64,000 nucleotides of DNA from Candidatus Neomarinimicrobiota bacterium (GTDB taxonomy: Bacteria > Fidelibacterota > Marinisomatia > Marinisomatales > TCS55). The notes beneath the pieces were generated by a model. The model did no database searches. It was not told the DNA's origin and saw only the letters and a list, made by a program, of their open reading frames with translations. A program made the position numbers and the translations under genes. The stretch covers positions 1 to 64,000 of the forward strand of contig JABIDL010000028.1 in the NCBI GenBank assembly GCA_018651745.1. Direction: 5' to 3'. Below, in pieces: positions 26,240-35,504 of the stretch (position 1 is the first letter of the stretch; every line of letters begins with the position of its first letter).

Positions 26240-26647
26240 TTACTTTGGTTTCTGTGAAAGTTCGACAAGCACGCCACCGGTGCTATTCGGATGGATGAAT
26301 ATTACCAACATTCCCTCAGCGCCAACCGATGGCTCATCGGTAATCGTTTCAATACTATTATCTTTTAATTCTCTTATTGCTTCAAAAATGTTTTCTACTT
26401 CAAGACAAATATGATGCATGCCCGGTCCACGTTTTTTAAGAAATTTTACCATCGGCGAATCGACACCCAAAGCTTCCAATAGTTCAATTTTTCCATGTTC
26501 CGTATTATAAATATCTGTCGTAACCCCTTGGCCTTTCACCGATTCTGTTCCCAAATGTTGTATTCCTAAAATGTGTTTCCAAAAAGGTGCGTCTTTTTCA
26601 ATGCTTTCAACAGCTATCCCCACATGTTCAATTCTAAGAATTTTCAT
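26240..26647 (-). CDS. mce: Methylmalonyl-CoA epimerase
   Basis: A 135-residue vicinal-oxygen-chelate fold protein converting (S)- to (R)-methylmalonyl-CoA, which connects propionyl-CoA to succinyl-CoA. Seen: IEHVGIAVESIEKDAPFW, GKIELLEA, GPGMHHICLEV with the metal-binding His, and the C-terminal HPNSTGGVLVELSQ with the final metal-binding Glu. The carboxylase and mutase partners are not in this window. The gene overlaps dgcA by four bases (ATGA) and abuts the PLP enzyme gene. Confidence 0.92.
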   Translation of the reverse strand: MKILRIEHVGIAVESIEKDAPFWKHILGIQHLGTESVKGQGVTTDIYNTEHGKIELLEALGVDSPMVKFLKKRGPGMHHICLEVENIFEAIRELKDNSIETITDEPSVGAEGMLVIFIHPNSTGGVLVELSQKPK

Positions 26648-27672
26648 ATCAACCCCTCAATTCCAGATCTTAAAGTAATTCCTGCCCCATTTCCATCCGG
26701 AAGAACCAATTTCCCATTTTCAACGCTAACGCCTTGATATGGATCATTCGAAATCAGAAGGTTTCCATCAAGATCGGCGAAATCAACCAACGGAGATAAA
26801 TGAGCAGCTGCCGTAATCCCTATAGACGATTCCACCATACAACCCAACATAATTTTTAAATCATGTTTTCTTGCAGATTCAATCATTCGCTTCGCTTCAA
26901 ACAAACTTCCACATTTCATTAGTTTGATATTAATTCCATCAAAGGCATACGCTATTTTTGGAATATCTTCAGCAGAAATTGAATTTTCATCCGCAAAAAT
27001 TGGAAGCGGAGACTCATCGCGTAAAACAGAAGATTCATCCAGAGAATCCGATGGTAATGGCTGTTCCACAAATTGCACATTTCGTTCCGATAACCATTGA
27101 CACATTTCAATTCCTTGTGCGAGAGTCCAGCCTTCATTTGCATCTACTCGAATAGGTTTATCGGTGCAACCGCGGACTGCATTAATGATTTCTTTATCTT
27201 CATCTGTCCCAAGCTTCACCTTAATAATTGCATAGGGCTTTGCTTCTTTGATTTTTTGTGGAATTTCATCTAAATCGCCAATCGCAACAGTGAAAGAAGT
27301 TTGCGGCGTTGCATCTTTATTGGCATGTAATAACTGATGTAACGGAATTTCATCACGTTGGCACCACCAATCTAAAGCAGCCATACTCAAAGCGGACTCT
27401 AGCGCTTTAATACCTATAGTTTGGCCAGTTAATTTATTTTCCCAAGATTCATACTCATCATCTAAAGACGGAATTTCAATCCCTTTTTCTAATAGATCCA
27501 CAATAGCAGAAGTGGATTCATCATATCGCTTGGACGGAGCTGCCTCTCCTCGCCCAATAAAACCATCTCCCGTCAAATAGATATACACAATATCGTAATA
27601 ATTTACCGTTCCGCGTGATAAACCAAACGGATGCGTGCATTCTATTCGATATGTTGCCCAGCTTAATTCCAA
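26644..27672 (-). CDS. dgcA: Enolase-superfamily racemase/epimerase, DgcA-like
   Basis: A 342-residue enolase-superfamily enzyme of the muconate-cycloisomerase type. Visible residues are the KxK lysine (Lys153 in IIKVKLG), metal ligands Asp177 (VDANEGW), Glu203 (FVEQPL) and Asp228 (ADEN), and the second catalytic lysine Lys250 (INIKLMKCG). Alone it would be called an L-Ala-D/L-Glu epimerase. The adjacent DUF1611 gene, however, makes it resemble DgcA, described in marine bacteria as N-acetyl-D-glutamate racemase. The start is TTG at 27672, ten bases inside dgcN; no ATG is close. Confidence 0.75.
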   Translation of the reverse strand: MELSWATYRIECTHPFGLSRGTVNYYDIVYIYLTGDGFIGRGEAAPSKRYDESTSAIVDLLEKGIEIPSLDDEYESWENKLTGQTIGIKALESALSMAALDWWCQRDEIPLHQLLHANKDATPQTSFTVAIGDLDEIPQKIKEAKPYAIIKVKLGTDEDKEIINAVRGCTDKPIRVDANEGWTLAQGIEMCQWLSERNVQFVEQPLPSDSLDESSVLRDESPLPIFADENSISAEDIPKIAYAFDGINIKLMKCGSLFEAKRMIESARKHDLKIMLGCMVESSIGITAAAHLSPLVDFADLDGNLLISNDPYQGVSVENGKLVLPDGNGAGITLRSGIEGLI

Positions 27673-28697
27673 TTTTGCACATCCTTTAGAATGGAATCGA
27701 TCAAGGATTGATCGCCAAATCGAACAAGATCGGTGGTGGGAATTCCGATTTTTGATTCAATATCAGATATGGTTTTCTTCGCTTCCTTTTCAGGTTGGTT
27801 TACCGTTAACAGATTGATACCTACAAATCGGGAAGACTTAAAAGGTTTCATAAGATCAATATATGTTGGCATGCAATCTCGGAGCTTTGCAGATGGAAAC
27901 CCTGTGGTATCCGATTTTCTTACAACTTCGTGAGTCATCACAAGAAAGTCCGGCATCGATCCATGCAAAAGTCCAAGTGTAACACCTGCATAATATTGAT
28001 TGGTTAAGGATCCCTGTCCTTCTACAATAATGAGATCACATTCGCCAATTTTTTCAATGGAATGTTCAATTTCACCTGCCATAAAATCTGACACAACAGC
28101 ATCAATTGGGACACCATTCCCGCTCAGCAAAATTCCCGTCTGGCCCGTTCCGAGAAATTCAGCGTTCAGTCCTTTTTTCTTCAATCGGTTTGCCAATTCC
28201 CAAGCAGTGGTCATTTTTCCTGTATCGCAATCAGAGCCAACAACCAACAGAACTGGAATTTTTCGATCTTTCCATAAACCTTTCGGGAAATGAGGCGGAT
28301 TGGGTGGCCGCCTTAAATCAGTGAGCGTACATGAATATTGTTCCGCCAAATTTCTTATTTCTGGGTCATCATTCAAAAAAGTGTGCATTCCACTAATGAT
28401 ATCACATCCACTTTCCAATGCGTGATTTATTTCTGAACGAACTAATTGAGAAATGATCCCGCCTTGAGGAGCACCACCTAATACAAGTGTATCAGGTTTA
28501 GTGTATTGCGCTTTGGCAAATGAAGAAACCACCGGAATTTTTCCACCATATCCAATAACATCTTGTGCAGTTTTCCCCGCATGCTCGGGGGAAATTACAG
28601 CGCACACGTCCTCTGGCCTGTACCTGAGAAGCATATTGCCCGTCTTATTAAGCATATAATTAAATACCCCGGAAGAAAGGATCACAAATTTCATCAT
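27663..28697 (-). CDS. dgcN: DUF1611 protein, DgcN-like N-acetyltransferase
   Basis: A 344-residue P-loop protein of the DUF1611 family: an N-terminal Rossmann-like half, then VVGSDCDTGKMTTAW (Walker A GSDCDTGK, 154-161) and IIVEGQGSLTN. Members named DgcN were reported to convert D-glutamate to N-acetyl-D-glutamate for the partner racemase DgcA, allowing growth on D-glutamate. The gene begins ATGATG without a strong ribosome-binding site. It overlaps dgcA by ten bases and lies four bases downstream of the enoyl-CoA hydratase gene. Function is transferred from the family and from the neighbouring gene. Confidence 0.75.
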   Translation of the reverse strand: MMKFVILSSGVFNYMLNKTGNMLLRYRPEDVCAVISPEHAGKTAQDVIGYGGKIPVVSSFAKAQYTKPDTLVLGGAPQGGIISQLVRSEINHALESGCDIISGMHTFLNDDPEIRNLAEQYSCTLTDLRRPPNPPHFPKGLWKDRKIPVLLVVGSDCDTGKMTTAWELANRLKKKGLNAEFLGTGQTGILLSGNGVPIDAVVSDFMAGEIEHSIEKIGECDLIIVEGQGSLTNQYYAGVTLGLLHGSMPDFLVMTHEVVRKSDTTGFPSAKLRDCMPTYIDLMKPFKSSRFVGINLLTVNQPEKEAKKTISDIESKIGIPTTDLVRFGDQSLIDSILKDVQNWN

Positions 28698-28701
28698 TTT
28701 A

Positions 28702-29475
28702 TTAGGATCGAAAGTTTGGCGGACGCTTTTCGATGAACGCAGTCAGTCCTTCTTTAGCTTCTTCTGTGCTAAATAATTGGCTGAAATTATTGACTTCGAT
28801 ATCCAATCCATCTTCTATCGAAATACCGGACCCCGCATTAATCGATGCAAGCGATTTAGCAATAGCATTGGGACTATTATGAAGCATTGTCTCTCCCATT
28901 TTTCGACATGACTCTTCAAGGTCTTTATGCGCCACCGTTGCATTCACGAGCCCAATCCGATAGGCTTCATCCGCAGAAACCATTTCGCCGGTTAAAATCA
29001 TTTCGTTTGCTTTCCCTTTTCCCACAATTTTCGGCAACCGTTGGGTACCACCCCAACCGGGTATTAATCCTAACTTTACTTCCGGCTGGGAAAAAACAGC
29101 AGTGTCACTCGCTATTCGAATATGACATGCTAACGCTATTTCGCACCCTCCACCAAAAGCAAAACCATTCACAGCTGCAATGACAGGTTTCGGTGAATTT
29201 TCAATGATTGAAGTCATTTCTTGCCCGTTTTTCCCAAATTCAAGCGCTTCATTAGAATTCATTTTTGACATTTTTTTGATGTCCGCACCGGCAACAAATG
29301 CTTTTTCGCCTGCTCCGGTGAGAATAATAACACCAATGGACTCTTCAGAAATTGCATCAGTTAAAGCTTGACTCAGTTCTGACACAACCACATCATTAAC
29401 CGCATTCAAAACGTCTGGGCGATTAATGGTTATGGTAGCTATTCCGTTCTGATTCTGTATCAATAATGTTTGCAT
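28702..29475 (-). CDS. Enoyl-CoA hydratase/isomerase (crotonase family)
   Basis: A 257-residue crotonase fold enzyme that adds water to trans-2-enoyl-CoA. The oxyanion-hole segments are AGADIKKMSKM and GFAFGGGCEIALA. The two catalytic glutamates are in FGGGCEIAL and QPEVKLGLIPGWGGTQRLP. Length is normal for a single-domain short-chain hydratase. It sits between trkH (12 bases after) and dgcN. Substrate range is not decided; it could serve beta-oxidation or branched-chain/propionate routes with mce. Confidence 0.9.
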   Translation of the reverse strand: MQTLLIQNQNGIATITINRPDVLNAVNDVVVSELSQALTDAISEESIGVIILTGAGEKAFVAGADIKKMSKMNSNEALEFGKNGQEMTSIIENSPKPVIAAVNGFAFGGGCEIALACHIRIASDTAVFSQPEVKLGLIPGWGGTQRLPKIVGKGKANEMILTGEMVSADEAYRIGLVNATVAHKDLEESCRKMGETMLHNSPNAIAKSLASINAGSGISIEDGLDIEVNNFSQLFSTEEAKEGLTAFIEKRPPNFRS

Positions 29476-29487
29476 CTAATTAAATAC

Positions 29488-30957
29488 TTATTTCCAAAAT
29501 ACACGGCTAAATATTACCATAATGGTGAAGATTTCTAACCTACCCAAAAGCATACAAAAAGATAATAGCCATTTTCCAATCGGATGTAATAATGCATAAT
29601 TTTCTGTTGGGCCAAAATCGCCAAGCGCTGGACCAATATTTCCAATTGATGATGCAGCAACACTGACAGCGGAAATGATATCTAAATCCATGGCCGTAAG
29701 GGTAATAGAAGTAATCGCAAAGATGGACACGTAAAAAAGAAAAAATCCGAGAGTATTTCGAATAATGTCCTCACTAATTAATCTTTTCCCAATTCGAATA
29801 GGAATTATTGCTTTTGTGTGTAGCATTCTTCGTGTTTCACTAGCGGCATATTTCAAAATTAACATAAATCTGATCGTTTTCATTCCACCACCTGTGGACC
29901 CTCCCATGCCTCCTATAAACATTAGGTTTAGTAATAAAAATTGAGCAAAAAAGGTCCAAAGTTCATAATCCGCAGAACCAAATCCGGTAGTTGTTAAAAT
30001 AGAAACAGTTTGAAATAACGCATTCTGAAAATTACTGTGAGACCAATCATTTTTTGGAGCACCAAGTGTCAAAAAGATAATGAAAGTTATCGTCATAATT
30101 AATCCAAGGTAAAACAGAAATTCCTTATCTCTGAAATAGGTTTTTACATTTCCGGTAATTGCCCTGAAATGAAGTGTAAAATTCACACCGGCGATCATCA
30201 TAAAGATGATGATTATATAATGTGTTACCGGATTTGCAAATGCCCCAATGCTAGCATTTTTTGTTGAGAACCCGCCTGTTGGCATGGTGGTAAATGCATG
30301 ACAAACTGAATCAAACCAAGACATTCCGCTCATAGATAAAAGAATGATTTCAGCAAAAGTAAATCCGAGGTAAGTCATCCAAAGGAATCGAGCTGTTTCT
30401 TTAACACGTGGTCGAATTTTATCGGCAACCGGGCCGGGCATTTCTGCCTTAAAAAGTTGAACACCTCCAACTCCCAATAAAGGTAAAATTGCAATATAAA
30501 AAACTATGATACCCATTCCGCCAATCCATTGAATAAACGATCTCCAAAACAGTACACTCATTGGAAGACTTTCTATACCATTGGGTAAGTGAGGCATTGT
30601 GATTGGACTGCCAATGATAGTCGCACCGGTTGTTGTAACGCCGGACATTGCTTCAAAAAATGCGTCTGTAATATTTGGGATTGCGCCCGTCATGTAAAAA
30701 GGAATCGCAGAAATGATTGCGGTCGTTATCCAAGAAAATGCAACGATGGCAAATCCATCCCTATTGGTTAATCTGCGATCATTACGGAAAATAAACCATA
30801 ATGGAACTCCAAATAATATGCAAAATCCTGAACTAAATAAAAACCCTGATTCCACACCTTCTCCATAATACCAAGAAATACCGGCGGGAATTAGAAGTGT
30901 AATTCCAAGCGATGCCATTAGCATTGCTAAGATATTAAGGATTGTTTTATAATTCAT
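29488..30957 (-). CDS. trkH: Trk-type potassium uptake membrane subunit
   Basis: A polytopic inner-membrane K+ channel/transporter of 489 residues. Four pore-loop segments can be followed: VTTTGATIIGSP, TTMPTGGFSTKN, TTTGFGSADY and SSIGNIGPALG. Each contains the glycine of the selectivity filter. TrkA, encoded directly upstream with a one-base TAATG overlap, is its cytosolic nucleotide-binding regulator. Confidence 0.93.
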   Translation of the reverse strand: MNYKTILNILAMLMASLGITLLIPAGISWYYGEGVESGFLFSSGFCILFGVPLWFIFRNDRRLTNRDGFAIVAFSWITTAIISAIPFYMTGAIPNITDAFFEAMSGVTTTGATIIGSPITMPHLPNGIESLPMSVLFWRSFIQWIGGMGIIVFYIAILPLLGVGGVQLFKAEMPGPVADKIRPRVKETARFLWMTYLGFTFAEIILLSMSGMSWFDSVCHAFTTMPTGGFSTKNASIGAFANPVTHYIIIIFMMIAGVNFTLHFRAITGNVKTYFRDKEFLFYLGLIMTITFIIFLTLGAPKNDWSHSNFQNALFQTVSILTTTGFGSADYELWTFFAQFLLLNLMFIGGMGGSTGGGMKTIRFMLILKYAASETRRMLHTKAIIPIRIGKRLISEDIIRNTLGFFLFYVSIFAITSITLTAMDLDIISAVSVAASSIGNIGPALGDFGPTENYALLHPIGKWLLSFCMLLGRLEIFTIMVIFSRVFWK

Positions 30958-32303
30958 TAAGCCGAGAACAGCTTACGTAATTTCGGAATAGCTTTCTGCT
31001 TTGCAAACACAAGGACAATATCATCTTCGGTTAATTGTGACGATCCACGTGCTATACTTAAATGCCCATGGTGATTAATAATACCCACAATACTATCTTT
31101 GGGAAAATGAACCTCGGACAATGGAATGTCCATCACTTTACTTCCAGGCTCAGGACTGAATTCTAACACATCCACTTCTAATTCTTCAAATGAGGTAACC
31201 GCTGAATCTGAAAACCCACTTTTTATATTTTGCAGAATGGCATTTACGGTGGATATATTTTTACTAACCATGCAACCAATTCCAATTTCTTGAACAACAG
31301 GAAGATATTCTGTTGTATTAATGTGAATTATAGTCTGTTTTGTACCAAGATGGTGAGCTAACAATCCGCAAAGTAAATTGGTTTGCTCGCTTTGAGTTAC
31401 AGAAATAAAACTATCTAATTCATGAATATTTTCAGATTTAAGGAATTCAACATCTGTTCCATCACTATTTAAAACCATGGTGTTTGGTAGCGTGGATGCA
31501 AGCCGTTCTGCTTTATCTCTATTTGCATCAATAAGCCTAACAGACATTTCATTTTGAAGAGTTTCTGCAAGGTTTCTGCCAATTTTACTTCCACCTAAAA
31601 TCATAACGCCTTTCGCTTCTATAGCTTCTTTACCAAGCATTTCCATAATCTGGTCTAAATAATCCTTTTTAAAAATAAAATAACATGTGTCCCCTTCTCG
31701 GAAAATGAAATCGGACCATGGAACTTCAGTAGAACCATTTCGTGTTACTGCCACCACTCCAAATCTAAAATCTTCATTCTCTTCACAAATTTCCCGAATT
31801 GTTTTGGTCGCAATAGGACAATTTTTATCCAATCTAAATCCAATCATTTCCATTCGTCCACCTTCAAAATCCATCGCTTGTGTAGCATAAGAATGCCGCA
31901 CCAATCTCACTATTTCGTCGCTGGCTGCTTTTTCGGGATGAATAACAAGATCAATGCCAAAAGATTCGGGTCGGATGATTGAATCACGTCTTGTATATTG
32001 CTCATTCCGGAGTCTTGCAATAATCTTTTTTGCACCCATTTTATGTGCTTGTTGGGATGCAATTAAGTTTACTTCGTCTGTGCGGGTTAGACTAAGAACG
32101 AGATCCGCGTCTTCAACGACGGCTTCGCGAAGGGTATTTGGACTCGCCCCATTTCCTTCGACGGTAATAACGTCTATATGATCGGAAGCTCGTTTGGTTT
32201 TGGCGGGATCGATATCAACAATCGTGATGTCATGATTTTCACCACACAACGCTTTTGCAGCATGGAATCCGACTTCTCCACCACCTATTATAACTACTTT
32301 CAT
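30957..32303 (-). CDS. trkA: Trk system regulatory subunit TrkA
   Basis: The cytosolic RCK protein that binds NAD(H)/ATP and gates TrkH. The 448 residues contain two RCK-N/RCK-C repeats. The first Rossmann motif is VIIGGGEVGFHAAKAL at the N-terminus, and the second, ILGGSKIGRNLAETL, is near residue 235. Each is followed by a TrkA-C domain such as ...VLEFSPEPGSKVMDIPLSEVHFP. ATG start at 32303. It ends within the trkH start and lies 67 bp from the murA stop. Confidence 0.94.
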   Translation of the reverse strand: MKVVIIGGGEVGFHAAKALCGENHDITIVDIDPAKTKRASDHIDVITVEGNGASPNTLREAVVEDADLVLSLTRTDEVNLIASQQAHKMGAKKIIARLRNEQYTRRDSIIRPESFGIDLVIHPEKAASDEIVRLVRHSYATQAMDFEGGRMEMIGFRLDKNCPIATKTIREICEENEDFRFGVVAVTRNGSTEVPWSDFIFREGDTCYFIFKKDYLDQIMEMLGKEAIEAKGVMILGGSKIGRNLAETLQNEMSVRLIDANRDKAERLASTLPNTMVLNSDGTDVEFLKSENIHELDSFISVTQSEQTNLLCGLLAHHLGTKQTIIHINTTEYLPVVQEIGIGCMVSKNISTVNAILQNIKSGFSDSAVTSFEELEVDVLEFSPEPGSKVMDIPLSEVHFPKDSIVGIINHHGHLSIARGSSQLTEDDIVLVFAKQKAIPKLRKLFSA

Positions 32304-32370
32304 TGTTCAGCTTTAAGAACCTTTAAGGCTAGAAAATCTACACCATTCCTAATAAAAACAAAAAACATCC

Positions 32371-33621
32371 TTACTCATATTCCCGGGAAATTTCTGCACC
32401 CAAATTCCTGAATTTTTGTTCAATATTTTCGTAACCCCGATCAATGTGATATACTCTGCTTACGTCCGTTTTACCCTCGGAAAATAGTCCGCCTAGGATA
32501 AGCGATGCGCTCGCACGTATATCCGTAGACATAACATTTGCACCCTTCAAAGAAGGTTTACCACGCACAAATGCTACATTATTTTCCACGCGAATATTTG
32601 CACCAAGTCTAATTAATTCAGGTACATGAGAAAATCTGTCATGGTAAACCGTGTCAGTAACCATCGAGGAACCCTCCGCTATCGTCATAAGCGCTATCCA
32701 TTGCGCTTGTAAATCTGTTGGAAATCCAGGATACACATCCGTCGTAACATCCACCGGTTTTACACCCTTTGCTTTTTTGATGAGAATCGAATTTTCATTA
32801 ATGGAGATTTCTGCGCCGACATTTTTTAATTTTTCAAGAACAATTGACAAATGGCTGGGTTCAACATTATGTAAGGTAAAATCCCCAATTGCAGCACCAC
32901 AGATTAAAAAAGTACCTGCTTCAATTCTATCGGGAATTACGGTTATTTCTTGAGCAGTTAGTGATTGCACTCCTTGAATGACGAGTGTGCTGGTCCCAAT
33001 GCCGGTAATATTACTTCCCATCTGAACGAGTACATCTGCCAATTGGGTGATTTCTGGTTCCATAGCAGCGTTAGTAATGGCTGTTGTTCCTTCGGCAAGG
33101 ACTGCCGCCATTATGGTATTTCCTGTCGCTCCTACCGATGGAATTTCAAAATGAATTTCATTACCTTTTAATGTTTTTGCTTTTGCATTGATATATCCCT
33201 CATCCAACTGAATATCTGCACCCAATTTTTCCATGGCAGCCAAATGAAAATTCACAGGTCGAGGACCCCAAGCGCATCCACCCGGTAAAGATACTTTTGC
33301 AGAACCGAATCTGGCTAGTAACGGACCAAGAACATAAAAGGATGCTCGCATAGTTTTAACGAGCTCGTAAGGAGCAAATGGCGTGTCCACTGTGCTCCCA
33401 TCAATGGTTAGCGTTCCATCTTTAAACTCAATCCCGGCACCCGTCATTTCAAGCAAACTAATCATGGTCCGGGTGTCTTTCAAATTTGGTACTTTATGAA
33501 GAATTGTTACACCTTGGGATAACAAAGAAGTTGCCATAAGAGGCAAAACTGCATTTTTTGCCCCACTAATTTCTACCGAACCAGAAAGTGATTTTTGTCC
33601 ATGTATTACAATTTTATCCAT
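32371..33621 (-). CDS. murA: UDP-N-acetylglucosamine 1-carboxyvinyltransferase
   Basis: The first committed enzyme of peptidoglycan synthesis, transferring enolpyruvate from PEP to UDP-GlcNAc. The 416-residue protein has the N-terminal GAKNAVLPLMATSLL. The fosfomycin-reactive Cys116 sits in LPGGCAWGPRPVNFHLAA (family usually GCAIGARP). SVGATGNTIMAAVLA and the late RAGASL-like DIRASASLILGGL are also present. The presence of Cys rather than Asp at 116 predicts fosfomycin sensitivity as a family expectation. It starts four bases after the VanZ-like gene. Confidence 0.96.
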   Translation of the reverse strand: MDKIVIHGQKSLSGSVEISGAKNAVLPLMATSLLSQGVTILHKVPNLKDTRTMISLLEMTGAGIEFKDGTLTIDGSTVDTPFAPYELVKTMRASFYVLGPLLARFGSAKVSLPGGCAWGPRPVNFHLAAMEKLGADIQLDEGYINAKAKTLKGNEIHFEIPSVGATGNTIMAAVLAEGTTAITNAAMEPEITQLADVLVQMGSNITGIGTSTLVIQGVQSLTAQEITVIPDRIEAGTFLICGAAIGDFTLHNVEPSHLSIVLEKLKNVGAEISINENSILIKKAKGVKPVDVTTDVYPGFPTDLQAQWIALMTIAEGSSMVTDTVYHDRFSHVPELIRLGANIRVENNVAFVRGKPSLKGANVMSTDIRASASLILGGLFSEGKTDVSRVYHIDRGYENIEQKFRNLGAEISREYE

Positions 33622-33625
33622 AATC

Positions 33626-33985
33626 TTATTTAACCGACTGTATTTTAAACCATTTTAATGCAAAAATCGAACCGAAAATAAAACCCAACCCATCCGCAAA
33701 CATATCGAAAACGCTGGAATCTCTCCCCGGTTGAAATGATTGCCAGGTTTCATCCATTCCCGAAACGACAATTCCTCCAATAATTAAAAAGAATATCATG
33801 CGGGGATTCGGTTTGTCAATACTGTTACATGCTAAAAGCCCAAAGAAAAAATATTCAATAAAGTGAACAACCTTATCCCATTGAGGGAATAGCTGAGTTG
33901 GAAGCGATTCTCCCGGAATTGCGGACAAACTAAAAATCGCAATGATGTATAGTCCCAATAACCACCTGAATTTCCGATTATTCAT
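33626..33985 (-). CDS. VanZ-like membrane protein
   Basis: About 119 residues with four membrane segments and the VanZ signature WDKVVHFIEYFFFGLLACNS followed by DETWQSFQPGRDSSVFDMFADGLG. VanZ-family proteins in non-resistant bacteria have no agreed function. The ATG at 33985 overlaps the nnr stop by eight bases; an upstream start at 34030 would add residues that belong to nnr's frame overlap. Upstream of murA by four bases, so it may be co-expressed with peptidoglycan synthesis. Confidence 0.8.
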   Translation of the reverse strand: MNNRKFRWLLGLYIIAIFSLSAIPGESLPTQLFPQWDKVVHFIEYFFFGLLACNSIDKPNPRMIFFLIIGGIVVSGMDETWQSFQPGRDSSVFDMFADGLGFIFGSIFALKWFKIQSVK

Positions 33986-35504
33986 ACAAAGCAATCGCTT
34001 TTGGAATTGTATTAAGTAGATCAGATGCAATCATACCACGCTGACCTAGTTCGCGAGCACAAATATCCGCCGCTTTTCCGTGTAAAAAGACTCCGATTTG
34101 CGAAGCGATAAATGGATCAAACCCTTGGGCCATTAAACTCCCCAACATTCCCGATAATACATCCCCCGTTCCACCCGTTGAAAGACCAGAGTTTCCTGAT
34201 GGATTAAATATACCATGTGATCCTTTTAATGTGATAGTTGGTGCATTTTTTGCGACCAACACTCCATTAATATTTTTTGAAAGGTTGGAAGCCATTTCAG
34301 GAAAGTTATTTTCAAGATGCGTTTTGCCAACTTTTAGAATCTTACTTAATTCGCCACAATGAGGCGTTATAATAAACGGTGCCTCAACCTTGGATAGTAA
34401 TTGATCATTATCATAGAATATTTCTAACGCATCTGCGTCTATAACCATCGGAATATTTGAGGTTACAACTATTTTTTCAACCATATTTTTTGTTGAAGAA
34501 TGGTTTCCAATTCCCGGGCCAATCACCACGCAATCGCACCATTTTATTGCACTTTTCAACAGTTTAATGTTGTCCATTTGAAGTCGTCCTAAATCATGGT
34601 CTTCGCATGGAATGGTCATTACTTCAGTCATTTTCGTTTCAAAAATTGTATTTAGAGATTCCGGAACACATGCTTTTACCAACCCCGCGCCAGTTCGCAT
34701 GGCTCCGATTCCTGCAAGAACCGCTGCTCCAGTCATCCCTTTTGATCCGGCGATTAATAGAACTTTACCCTGAGAATGCTTCGAAGAATTTCTTGGTAAT
34801 TTTGGGAATAGGGTCTTCATATCAGAATCATCAAAAATTGACCAATGCATGTCTTTTTTCTTTTCAAGTAGATTCGGGAATCCAATATCTGCAGTTACAA
34901 TTTCACCAGATGCATCGGGTCCATCATTATGCAACATCCCAATTTTTGGATATCCCATTGTAACAGTTTTATTCGCTGTAACGCAAATGGGATTGACTAA
35001 CCCGGTATCCGCATGTAGACCGGAAGGAATATCGGCAGATAGAATCTGTGAATTTTGTTCATCCATCCAGCGTATCCAGGATGTTATTTCAGATTGCAAT
35101 TCTCCTCTCACGCCAGTACCCAAAACAGCATCAATAATTAAAGAATAAGATATATTTTTTGTTGGTGAATGCGCAATGAATTGAACTTCTTGCCCTGCTT
35201 CGATGAGTTTTGAATAAAATGTTTTCGCATCTCCTGTAATGTTTGATTCTGGATATAGAGAATACACGTCTATGTTTCTTCCGCAATCTTTTAAAATCTG
35301 TGCAGCTGCAAAACCATCACCACCATTATTTCCTTTCCCACACACGACAGCAATTGCCATGTTCGCATTAGAGGCTGTTATTTCTTCTGCTAATTTTGCA
35401 ATCGCCATTCCTGCGTTTCCCATTAATTGCTCTCCCGGGATTCCTTCTTTTACCATGGCCATTAAATCAAGTTCTTTGGCCTGTTTTTTCGTAAGAATTC
35501 TCAT
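33978..35504 (-). CDS. nnr: Bifunctional NAD(P)H-hydrate epimerase/dehydratase
   Basis: Repairs hydrated NADH and NADPH. The 508-residue protein fuses an N-terminal YjeF epimerase (GKGNNGGDGFAAAQIL near residue 56) to a C-terminal ADP-dependent dehydratase. The dehydratase shows AGSKGMTGAAVLAGIGAMRTGAGL and the substrate loop LSTGGTGDVLSGMLGSLMAQ near residue 440. ATG start at 35504 overlaps the acpS stop as ATGA. Acts in the cytosol; no partner genes nearby except acpS. Confidence 0.95.
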   Translation of the reverse strand: MRILTKKQAKELDLMAMVKEGIPGEQLMGNAGMAIAKLAEEITASNANMAIAVVCGKGNNGGDGFAAAQILKDCGRNIDVYSLYPESNITGDAKTFYSKLIEAGQEVQFIAHSPTKNISYSLIIDAVLGTGVRGELQSEITSWIRWMDEQNSQILSADIPSGLHADTGLVNPICVTANKTVTMGYPKIGMLHNDGPDASGEIVTADIGFPNLLEKKKDMHWSIFDDSDMKTLFPKLPRNSSKHSQGKVLLIAGSKGMTGAAVLAGIGAMRTGAGLVKACVPESLNTIFETKMTEVMTIPCEDHDLGRLQMDNIKLLKSAIKWCDCVVIGPGIGNHSSTKNMVEKIVVTSNIPMVIDADALEIFYDNDQLLSKVEAPFIITPHCGELSKILKVGKTHLENNFPEMASNLSKNINGVLVAKNAPTITLKGSHGIFNPSGNSGLSTGGTGDVLSGMLGSLMAQGFDPFIASQIGVFLHGKAADICARELGQRGMIASDLLNTIPKAIALYE

